Origin: Ruminiclostridium sp.
GTDB taxonomy: Bacteria; Bacillota_A; Clostridia; Oscillospirales; Ruminococcaceae
DNA length: 7,139 bases
Direction of reading: 5' to 3'
Assembly: GCA_017550775.1 (NCBI GenBank)
Contig: JAFZOA010000382.1
Span: 1-7,139 of the forward strand
Under the pieces are notes generated by a model, which saw only the letters and a program-made list of their open reading frames with translations, was not told the DNA's origin and made no database searches. Position numbers and translations under genes: made by a program. Shown here one piece after another: positions 1 to 6,117 of the stretch (positions are counted from its first letter, which is position 1; every line of letters starts with the position of its first letter).

Positions 1-349
1 ACGGTTCCTTGTCTTTCGCGGAGAGCAGGGAGACCATGGTAGTCTCGCCCGGCTCGATGTAGTCGTTGTGAACGAAGTCCATGAGCTGAGAGATCATCTG
101 CTTGCCGATGCCCTGTCTCTGGTAGTCGGGGTGAACTATTACGTCCACCACAAGCAGGTGATACCCGCCGTCGCCCACCGCACGCGCCATTGACACAGCC
201 TTGCCGGTCTCGCTGTCACGTCCGACGGTGATGAAAATGGACTTCGGGATACTCTTTATGAACTGGCGCTCCGAGACCTGATACCAGTCAACGAGGCTGC
301 GCAGGTAGTTGTATTCTTCGAGGGAGATAGTTTTGTCAAATACGATCAT
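1..349 (-). CDS. GNAT-family N-acetyltransferase, 3' end cut by window edge
   Basis: The 116 visible codons start at the ATG at 349-347 and run off the left edge, so the C-terminus is missing. The acetyl-CoA binding motif of the GNAT fold (Q/R-x-x-G-x-G/A) is plain at residues 77-82 (Q-R-Q-G-I-G). It follows a hydrophobic strand (LLVVDVIVHPDYQ, residues 65-77), the usual beta4-motif A arrangement. GNAT enzymes move an acetyl group from acetyl-CoA to an amine; the substrate cannot be read from this fragment. The ATG overlaps the argH stop as ATGA, so the gene is almost certainly co-transcribed and translationally coupled with argH. The context makes a role near arginine metabolism possible, since short GNAT-type N-acetylglutamate synthases exist, but a protein or small-molecule acetyltransferase unrelated to arginine is equally open. 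Family assignment is strong; function is unknown. Confidence 0.88.
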   Translation of the reverse strand, partial: MIVFDKTISLEEYNYLRSLVDWYQVSERQFIKSIPKSIFITVGRDSETGKAVSMARAVGDGGYHLLVVDVIVHPDYQRQGIGKQMISQLMDFVHNDYIEPGETTMVSLLSAKDKEP

Positions 350-1716
350 AGTCTTTCACGCACATATCCGATCTGTCTTGTTACGCTCTCCGGAGCGGGT
401 CCGCCATAGGAGGTACGGCACTTGACGCAGTGTTCAAGGCTTATCGCTTCGTAGAGGTCGTCGCCGAACAGCTCGCTTTTTTCCCTGTAGCAGTCCAGCG
501 GGAGCTCTTCGAGAGTGGTATTCTTCTCGATGCACTCCGCCACAAGTCCGCCGGTGATCTTGTACGCGTCGCGGAAGGGCATACCCTTCTTCACGAGGTA
601 GTCCGCGCAGTCGGTAGCGTTGATAAAGCCCTTTGCCGCCGCACGGCGCATATTGTCTTTGAGGACGGTCATGGTCGCGAGCATGGGGGTGAAGGTGGAA
701 ATGCACAACTTCACGTTGTCCACCGCGTCAAAGATCGCCTCTTTGTCCTCCTGCATATCCTTGTTGTAGGCGAGGGGCAAGCCCTTCATCATCGCGAGCA
801 GGGTCATGTTGTCGCCGAACACGCGTGCAGCCTTGCCGCGGACGAGCTCCGCCACATCGGGGTTTTTCTTCTGGGGCATTATGCTTGAACCGGTTGCGAA
901 AGCGTCGTCAAGCTCGATGAACTTGAACTCCCAGCTGCACCAGAGTATTATTTCCTCGGAAAAGCGCGAGAGGTGCATCATTATGGTGGATATCGCGCTT
1001 GCGAGCTCAATGCAGAAGTCGCGGTCTGAAACGCCGTCGAGGGAGTTTATCATCGGTTCGGAGAAGCCGAGCAGCTTTGTGGTTAGGAAGCGGTCGATAG
1101 GGTAGGTCGTCCCGGCGAGAGCTCCGCTACCGAGCGGGTTCACGTTCATGCGTTTTAGCGTGTCGTCAAGTCTTCCCATGTCCCGGAGCAGCATCTGTGC
1201 ATACGCCATCAGATGATGTCCGAAGGTAATGGGCTGAGCGCGCTGTAAGTGAGTGTAGCCGGGCATTATGGTATCGGTGCTCTTCTCCGCAAGGTCGCAT
1301 ATCGCGGTGATGAGCCCTTTCAGCAGAGCTTTGATGTTCCCGATTTCTTCCCGTAGGTACAGCCTGACATCCACAGCCACCTGATCGTTGCGGGAGCGCG
1401 ATGTATGCAGCCGTTTTCCTGTATCGCCGAGTCGTTTCGTAAGTTCGGCTTCTATGAACATATGGATATCCTCCGCGTTCATATCGAGTTCGAGCTTGCC
1501 TACCTCGATATCCGCGAGAATGCCTTCAAGTCCCGCGACAATCGCCTTGCTGTCGGCTTTGGAGATGATACCCGCCTCGCCGAGCATGGTCGCGTGCGCG
1601 ATACTTCCCGCAATATCGTTTCTGTACATACGCCCGTCAAATGAGATCGACGAGTTGAATGCGTTAACACCGCTGTCGGTCTCCTTCGAGAACCGTCCTG
1701 CCCACATCTTGTCCAT
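346..1716 (-). CDS. argH: argininosuccinate lyase
   Basis: This 456-residue protein matches the usual ArgH length (about 455-465). It cleaves argininosuccinate to arginine and fumarate, the last step of arginine biosynthesis, as a cytosolic homotetramer. All three conserved regions of the fumarase/aspartase superfamily are visible: TSRSRNDQ at residues 105-112, GYTHLQRAQP at 153-162 (with the active-site histidine at 156), and the superfamily signature GSSIMPQKKNP at 276-286, which carries the catalytic serine of the mobile loop. The N-terminus MWAGRFS is also typical of ArgH. The start ATG is preceded by AAAGGA about 10 nt upstream, a good ribosome binding site. argG lies 113 bp upstream on the same strand, and a GNAT gene overlaps the stop by 4 bp. 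No frameshift or missing motif was seen. Confidence 0.98.
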   Translation of the reverse strand: MDKMWAGRFSKETDSGVNAFNSSISFDGRMYRNDIAGSIAHATMLGEAGIISKADSKAIVAGLEGILADIEVGKLELDMNAEDIHMFIEAELTKRLGDTGKRLHTSRSRNDQVAVDVRLYLREEIGNIKALLKGLITAICDLAEKSTDTIMPGYTHLQRAQPITFGHHLMAYAQMLLRDMGRLDDTLKRMNVNPLGSGALAGTTYPIDRFLTTKLLGFSEPMINSLDGVSDRDFCIELASAISTIMMHLSRFSEEIILWCSWEFKFIELDDAFATGSSIMPQKKNPDVAELVRGKAARVFGDNMTLLAMMKGLPLAYNKDMQEDKEAIFDAVDNVKLCISTFTPMLATMTVLKDNMRRAAAKGFINATDCADYLVKKGMPFRDAYKITGGLVAECIEKNTTLEELPLDCYREKSELFGDDLYEAISLEHCVKCRTSYGGPAPESVTRQIGYVRERL

Positions 1717-1765
1717 ATTGATCGTTTCCTTTGTAAAAAATAATAGTCAGTCTAAAAAGACAAGG

Positions 1766-1796
1766 GATATATACGGCTTTGTGAGCCGTATATATC
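1766..1796 (-). terminator. 13-bp perfect hairpin between argG and argH (possible attenuator or processing site)
   Basis: The arms 1766-1778 and 1784-1796 are exact reverse complements (GATATATACGGCT / AGCCGTATATATC) with a 5-nt loop. In the argG-to-argH direction the stem is followed by a 7-nt gap and then five T (1758-1754). The spacing is too long for a classic intrinsic terminator, so partial termination or an RNA-processing/stability hairpin between the two cistrons is as likely. In the opposite direction there is no T tract and no gene that would need a terminator. The hairpin is seen directly; its function is inferred. Confidence 0.55.
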
Positions 1797-1829
1797 TCGT
1801 TGTTCATATCTTTGCGTTTTGTGCAAAAC

Positions 1830-3053
<1,224 letters not shown>

Positions 3054-3097
3054 TTTTGTTTTCTCCTTTGCAGCGAATAAAATAATTGATATATATA

Positions 3098-3125
3098 ATT
3101 ATACACGAAATATTCATAATGTCAA
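3098..3125 (-). promoter_or_regulatory. argG promoter (TTGACA-16-TATAAT)
   Basis: Read on the minus strand, a perfect -35 TTGACA (3125-3120) and a perfect -10 TATAAT (3103-3098) are separated by 16 bp. Transcription would start near 3091, giving a leader of about 38 nt before the argG ATG. The spacer contains a TGAAT half-site of the ARG-box type, so a bound ArgR would directly cover the promoter. Confidence 0.8.
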
Positions 3126-3132
3126 GCATTTT

Positions 3133-3150
3133 TATGCGTATAAATGCATA
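3133..3150. promoter_or_regulatory. ARG-box-like palindrome upstream of argG
   Basis: This 18-bp sequence, TATGCGTATAAATGCATA, is palindromic at 14 of 18 positions. It has the half-site/4-bp A+T centre/half-site layout of an ARG box (TGAAT-W4-ATTCA) and matches that core at 7 of 10 half-site positions. It lies 8 bp upstream of the argG -35 box. Further TGAAT or ATTCA half-sites occur in the same region: 3109-3117 (AATATTCAT) is the exact inverse of 3165-3173 (ATGAATATT), and 3184-3190 (TATGAAT) is the inverse of 3202-3208 (ATTCATA). Binding by ArgR is inferred from layout and from the gene controlled; the ArgR gene is not in the window. Confidence 0.5.
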
Positions 3151-3246
3151 TTATACTGCATAAAATGAATATTATATGTATATTATGAATTTTTGAAACC
3201 TATTCATAGTTTATATAAATATAGTACAGCAGAAAAAACTGTCTAA

Positions 3247-3266
3247 TGTGCCGAATTTTCGGCTCA
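3247..3266. repeat. short inverted repeat between the argG promoter region and the XRE promoter
   Basis: Arms 3250-3255 and 3258-3263 (GCCGAA / TTCGGC) pair perfectly, and two more pairs form outside a single mismatch (3247-3248 with 3265-3266). The element lies in the middle of the divergent intergenic region, about 25 bp upstream of the -35 box of the rightward operon. It could be a regulator site or a transcriptional boundary. No T tract follows directly on either strand, so it is not a clear terminator. Confidence 0.35.
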
Positions 3267-3290
3267 CAGGAAAATTTTGTTCACGCGTCC

Positions 3291-3319
3291 TTGACAAAAC
3301 GAATGTTCTTATGTATAAT
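3291..3319 (+). promoter_or_regulatory. consensus promoter of the XRE-DUF896-pseudokinase operon
   Basis: A perfect TTGACA (3291-3296) and a perfect TATAAT (3314-3319) are separated by the optimal 17 bp. The predicted start is near 3326, about 70 nt before the regulator's ATG. A 6-bp inverted repeat, GTTCAC (3279-3284) and GTGAAC (3326-3331), brackets the promoter and could be an operator, for example for the XRE regulator encoded first in the operon. A promoter this strong would normally need repression. Confidence 0.85.
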
Positions 3320-3396
3320 GTTATTGTGAACGAAAACATGAACAGCACAACGCCGTTCGTACTGTGTCGGAAAATGTAAACGGAAGGGATCTTGAA

Positions 3397-3789
3397 ATGC
3401 TTTTAGGAGAGAAACTTGAGATACTTATCGAGCGCCGCAATATGAGCAAGACTGAGTTCGCCGAAAGCGTCGGTATTACATACAGAGGTCTTGCCAATTA
3501 TCTTAACGGCTCCAGAAAGCCCAAAAAGGACGTACTCGAGAAGATATGCGAGAAACTGCAGGTAACGCCCGAGTTTATAACGGACGATACCAAAAGCCTG
3601 ATCCTCGACAGCAAGGAGCGCTTCGTCTTCAACTCAAAATCCGACTCTTCCTCTATCCGTGAGGCAGCGGATTATCTTGAGAAAGGCAAGCAGATCTTTG
3701 AGAGCAGCAGCATCAGCAGCGATGATAAAAAAGCCTTGTTCTCATGCCTTACCGAGCTGTACTTCAAATCCGCAAAATCCGGGAACTGA
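3397..3789 (+). CDS. small XRE-family (Cro/CI-type) helix-turn-helix regulator
   Basis: This is a 130-residue cytosolic DNA-binding protein. A Cro/CI HTH domain fills residues 4-57: LGEKLEILIERRNMSKTEF is the first helix and turn, SVGITYRGLANYLNGSRKP is the helix-turn-helix with recognition helix, and VLEKICEKLQVTP closes the bundle. The remaining 70 residues are polar, serine-rich and probably helical, with no motif I recognise; they may serve dimerisation. I chose the ATG at 3397 because GGAAGG lies 9 nt upstream; an in-frame GTG at 3364 would add 11 residues but has no ribosome binding site. It is the first gene behind a consensus promoter and 53 bp ahead of a DUF896 gene, so autoregulation of the operon is plausible. 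Its target and effector are unknown. Confidence 0.88.
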   Translation: MLLGEKLEILIERRNMSKTEFAESVGITYRGLANYLNGSRKPKKDVLEKICEKLQVTPEFITDDTKSLILDSKERFVFNSKSDSSSIREAADYLEKGKQIFESSSISSDDKKALFSCLTELYFKSAKSGN

Positions 3790-3842
3790 CACTCCGTTCC
3801 ATTTGCGTGTGATTATGAACATTCTGAAAGGGAGTAGTTCCG

Positions 3843-4046
3843 GTGGATAAACAGAAGATCGAGCGCATAAACTACCTTGCGAGAAAGTCAAAGACCCAGC
3901 CGCTCTCCGATGAGGAAAAGGCAGAGCAGACAGAGCTTCGTAACGAATACCGGGCTTATATGCGCAACGGGTATATGTCCGAGTTTTCCAATACCTACAT
4001 TGTTGATGAGAACGGGAACAAACGCCCGCTCATAAAGAAGCCTTGA
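3843..4046 (+). CDS. DUF896/UPF0291 (YnzC-like) protein
   Basis: This is a 67-residue protein of the DUF896/UPF0291 family, whose Bacillus member YnzC has a known small helical-hairpin structure but no established function. The family pattern is clear: an N-terminal helix with IERINYLARKSKT (residues 6-18), then LSDEEKAEQTELRNEYRAYM (21-40), then a less ordered tail with VDENGNKRP (54-62). The start is GTG at 3843, supported by AAAGGGAG 8 nt upstream. It sits 53 bp after the XRE gene, and its TGA overlaps the TTG start of the next gene (TTGA), so it belongs to the same operon. In Bacillus ynzC lies in an SOS-regulated cluster; nothing here looks like a LexA-controlled set, so the context differs. 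Family call is firm; role is unknown. Confidence 0.9.
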   Translation: MDKQKIERINYLARKSKTQPLSDEEKAEQTELRNEYRAYMRNGYMSEFSNTYIVDENGNKRPLIKKP

Positions 4047-5092
4047 AGCGGGACAGAATTTTCGGCTCTACCGGCTTCTGCTGCGTGCTCGACAGCAATA
4101 TGAGCGTGATCTGGTGCAATAACAGACAGCTTTTCCGGAAGCTTCTCGCTTCAAAGGAGCTTACCGTCGCGTTCACAAAAGCCTGTGAGGAGCACAGTAT
4201 CTTCGAGCATTACAGCACCTATGAGAGCGTAAAATACAGGACGGTGTTCATACCCGTCCCCGATAAGCGTTATGTCGCCGTCGCGTACCCGGAAGACCGC
4301 TATGTGAAAAGCGTGTATTCACAGATGTACCGGCGGATATTCAATGTCATCGGGAATTCAAACCGCTGTATGTCCGCCTTGCTGGAGTCGAAGGATATGC
4401 TGTCGGAATGTGATGTTCCGGAGAACATTCACAGTCTGATCGACGACGCGCTCGGGTACACCGAGACCGTACTCAGCGAATCGGCCGCTATTTCGGAACT
4501 GTTCGACTGTGACCATAACTGTGAGTATGTGAACATTGTCCGTCGTCTCGATTCAACTTTTCAGGTTATCCGAAAGTATGAAAGGATACATGACCGTAGG
4601 ATCGGGTTCGTTATCGGGCTTAAACATACGGTCGCGCGGATAAATTATCTGATACTTGAGTGTGTGCTGTTTGAAACGGCACGCCTTATCTATAAATGTC
4701 TGCCGAGGGGCGGGAATACCGTTATGAAGATCGGTGAGACGGAGAACGGGTCACTTTCCTTTGTGGCGGATATATTGCTTTCGGAGGGAGCTGATCGTTC
4801 ATTCGCGGATGCGGAGATACGAAATATCCTGTGCGCGGTTGAGCTTATCGGCGGGAAAGCTTCGTTCACATTCGGTGAACATACTCTCGCTTTCAGTGCA
4901 GAGATATTTGCCGCTCTTTCCGATAATACCGGAAAGCTTCTGAGACAGACGGAGCAGGAGGGTGAACAGCGCACGGGATACGAAAGCTTACTTCCCCGTG
5001 AGTATGACAATGCCGAGCTTATGTTCTGTGACGAATGTGAGCCTTACGCCGCCGATCTGAGCAGCGTGCTCGCGGAGCTGATACTCGCGTAG
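4043..5092 (+). CDS. unrecognised soluble protein resembling a degenerate histidine kinase
   Basis: I do not recognise this 349-residue protein by name. It has no signal peptide or membrane segment. Residues 10-80 look like a short PAS-type sensor (FCCVLDSNMSVIWCNN, ending in VFIPVPDKRYVAVAYPE). Residues 90-155 are helical, in the position of a kinase dimerisation domain, but carry no H-E/D-x-x-T/N-P box. Residues 165-290 follow the outline of a HATPase domain: the helix at 200-218 (INYLILECVLFETARLIYK) sits where the N-box helix should be, PRGGNTVMKI follows, and AVELIGGKASFTF (265-277) resembles the last helix and strand of that fold. The N-box asparagine and glycine-rich ATP lid are absent, so catalysis is unlikely. 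There are 13 Cys, including CDHNC (156-160) and CDEC (329-332). The TTG start overlaps the DUF896 stop, so translation is probably coupled. A protein-binding or ligand-sensing role is inferred. Confidence 0.72.
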   Translation: MKRDRIFGSTGFCCVLDSNMSVIWCNNRQLFRKLLASKELTVAFTKACEEHSIFEHYSTYESVKYRTVFIPVPDKRYVAVAYPEDRYVKSVYSQMYRRIFNVIGNSNRCMSALLESKDMLSECDVPENIHSLIDDALGYTETVLSESAAISELFDCDHNCEYVNIVRRLDSTFQVIRKYERIHDRRIGFVIGLKHTVARINYLILECVLFETARLIYKCLPRGGNTVMKIGETENGSLSFVADILLSEGADRSFADAEIRNILCAVELIGGKASFTFGEHTLAFSAEIFAALSDNTGKLLRQTEQEGEQRTGYESLLPREYDNAELMFCDECEPYAADLSSVLAELILA

Positions 5093-5113
5093 ACGGACTG
5101 ACCGGTGATCTGC

Positions 5114-5148
5114 TGATACCCGAAAAAATATTTTATGATACCTGAAAA
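5114..5148. repeat. direct repeat TGATACCyGAAAA, 22-bp period
   Basis: TGATACCCGAAAA begins at 5114 and TGATACCTGAAAA at 5136, matching at 12 of 13 positions and 22 bp apart, which is two helical turns. The spacing would place two protein subunits on the same face of the DNA, about 50 bp upstream of the 11-bp repeats. It may be a second regulator site; no family is recognised. Confidence 0.4.
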
Positions 5149-5171
5149 CTGTAGGCTAATTTGATAGACGA

Positions 5172-5203
5172 ACAAAAAATAATTCTCAATTTTTAATTTT
5201 TGT
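5172..5203 (+). terminator. weak AT-only hairpin after the pseudokinase gene
   Basis: ACAAAAA (5172-5178) pairs with TTTTTGT (5197-5203), with three more pairs inside after one mismatch, and a run of five T follows at 5208-5212. It lies 80 bp after the pseudokinase stop and could end that operon. The stem has almost no G-C pairs, and its right arm overlaps the first repeat of the downstream operator, so the call is weak. No better terminator was seen between 5093 and 5250. Confidence 0.25.
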
Positions 5204-5244
5204 AACATTTTTATCACAAAACTATCACATTGACGGGTTATAAT
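5201..5244 (+). promoter_or_regulatory. Pho-box-like triple 11-bp repeat and -10 box upstream of the response regulator
   Basis: Three 7-bp repeats, TGTAACA (5201-5207), TATCACA (5212-5218) and TATCACA (5223-5229), are spaced exactly 11 bp apart. They are followed after 9 bp by TATAAT (5239-5244). No -35 hexamer lies at the right distance; the last repeat occupies that place. This is the layout of promoters activated by PhoB/PhoP-type (OmpR-family) response regulators, where direct repeats replace the -35 box. The repeat resembles the TTGTCAC-type Pho half-site. Since an OmpR/PhoB-family regulator is encoded directly downstream, positive autoregulation is the simplest reading. The start would be near 5251, giving a leader of about 190 nt. 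Confidence 0.6.
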
Positions 5245-5275
5245 ATGTAACAGTCAAGGGGGTCACCCCAAGACT

Positions 5276-5335
5276 ATGATTAATGATGAGTTAATCATAA
5301 TTTCCTCTCCCAACATTTCATTGTTAATTATTTGA
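5276..5335 (+). CDS. possible 19-codon Ile/Leu-rich leader peptide
   Basis: An ATG at 5276 opens a frame of 19 codons ending in TGA at 5333-5335, 26 nt before the terminator stem. It would encode 7 Ile and 3 Leu, including three consecutive Ile codons (residues 7-9) and the ending LLII. A GGGGG stretch lies 13 nt upstream, a rather long spacing, and both it and the start codon fall inside predicted hairpins. The Ile/Leu bias could arise simply from AT-rich DNA. The position ahead of a terminator is what makes it worth recording; coding is unproven. Confidence 0.2.
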   Translation: MINDELIIISSPNISLLII

Positions 5336-5361
5336 TTTGATGTTTCCCGGTATGGGATCCC

Positions 5362-5402
5362 GTTCAGTACAGAACATTGGTTCTCTACTGGACATTTTTT
5401 TT
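5362..5402 (+). terminator. strong intrinsic terminator in the leader of the response-regulator gene
   Basis: The arms 5362-5375 and 5380-5393 pair over 14 positions with one C-C mismatch and one G-T pair, close on a 4-nt loop (ATTG), and are followed after one A by eight T (5395-5402). This is a textbook intrinsic terminator on the plus strand. It lies after the predicted promoter and 40 bp before the regulator's ATG, so it should limit readthrough into the two-component operon. A small CCGGC/GCCGG hairpin (5407-5422) follows it, just ahead of the ribosome binding site. No convincing antiterminator pairing was found by eye. Confidence 0.8.
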
Positions 5403-5442
5403 AACACCGGCTATCATGCCGGCGCGGAACGGAGGTTTTTAT

Positions 5443-6117
5443 ATGTACAAAATTCTTATCGCGGACGACGAGCAGAACATCAGAGAGGTGATACGGGAGT
5501 ACGCCGAGTTCGAAGGTCACATCGTCAAGGAAGCTGTTGACGGTATGCAGGCCGTGGAAATGGCGAAGAACGAAGACTTCGACATCATCATTCTCGACGT
5601 GATGATGCCAAAACTCGACGGCTTCTCCGCCTGCAAGGAGATCCGCAAGGTAAAGAACGTTCCCGTGCTGATGCTTTCGGCGAGAGGCGAGGAGTACGAC
5701 AAGCTGTTCGGCTTCGAGATCGGGGCGGACGATTATGTGGTAAAGCCGTTCTCACCGAAGGAGGTCCTCGCCCGCGTGAATGCGATCATCAAACGCAACA
5801 AGCCCGCCGAGTCGGGCAAATCCGCCGAGATCGTGCGCTTTGAGGGGCTGGAGATAAACTTTACCGCAAGAAGCGTTTACATCGACGGGGAAAAGGCTAC
5901 CCTCACCCCGAAGGAGTACGACCTGCTGTTCTTCCTCGTGAGAAACAAGAATATCGCCCTTACCCGCGACAAGCTGCTGTCGGAGGTCTGGGGGTATGAC
6001 TTCTTCGGCGACGACAGAACGATAGACACCCATATAAAGATGCTCCGCAACAACCTCGGCGAATATCGCAAGTTCATTGTGACGCTCAGAGGCATGGGCT
6101 ATAAGTTTGAGGTATGA
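5443..6117 (+). CDS. OmpR/PhoB-family response regulator
   Basis: This 224-residue protein has the standard two-domain build. The receiver domain spans residues 1-118, with the acidic pair D8-D9 (IADDE), the phospho-accepting D52 in ILDVMMPKLDG, S79 in MLSAR, and K101 in VVKPF. A winged-helix DNA-binding domain spans about 128-224, with LTPKEYDLLFFL (154-165), the recognition-helix region RTIDTHIKMLRNNL (192-205) and the closing wing hairpin RGMGYKFEV. All key phosphorylation residues are present. The start at 5443 has GGAGG 7 nt upstream and begins exactly at the family N-terminus MYKILIADDE; an upstream TTG would add a nonsensical 22-residue extension across the terminator. The stop overlaps the kinase start as ATGA. 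It probably controls its own promoter. Its regulon cannot be told from sequence; a phosphate-type or envelope-stress role is possible. Confidence 0.95.
   Translation: MYKILIADDEQNIREVIREYAEFEGHIVKEAVDGMQAVEMAKNEDFDIIILDVMMPKLDGFSACKEIRKVKNVPVLMLSARGEEYDKLFGFEIGADDYVVKPFSPKEVLARVNAIIKRNKPAESGKSAEIVRFEGLEINFTARSVYIDGEKATLTPKEYDLLFFLVRNKNIALTRDKLLSEVWGYDFFGDDRTIDTHIKMLRNNLGEYRKFIVTLRGMGYKFEV

Larger units (their letters stand above)
5251..5402 (+). ncRNA. structured leader of the two-component operon, or a terminated small RNA of about 150 nt
   Basis: From the predicted transcription start the RNA can form three successive hairpins. The first pairs AGTC (5252-5255) with GACT (5272-5275) around an inner GGGG/CCCC stem (5259-5262, 5266-5269). 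The second is a perfect 9-bp stem, TATGATTAA (5275-5283) with TTAATCATA (5291-5299). The third is the strong intrinsic terminator at 5362-5402. The region matches no riboswitch class that I can recognise by eye. Either it attenuates the downstream regulator gene, or most transcripts stop there and form a small RNA. Structures are seen; function is inferred. Confidence 0.45.

Noticed and set aside
3364..3396. GTG start giving an 11-residue extension of the XRE regulator
   Set aside because: There is no ribosome binding site before the GTG, whereas the ATG at 3397 has GGAAGG at a good distance.
3253..4068. 13-nt exact match (GAATTTTCGGCTC) at 3253-3265 and 4056-4068
   Set aside because: One copy is coding and the other intergenic; an exact 13-mer pair is not unlikely by chance in 7 kb, and no further similarity surrounds it.
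5377..5442. N-terminal extension of the response regulator from a TTG start
   Set aside because: The added 22 residues would be translated from the terminator stem and do not resemble a receiver domain; the ATG at 5443 has an ideal ribosome binding site.
5337..5540. 67-residue frame starting in the leader and running into the response-regulator gene
   Set aside because: It is out of frame with the regulator, crosses the terminator, has no ribosome binding site and shows no family features.
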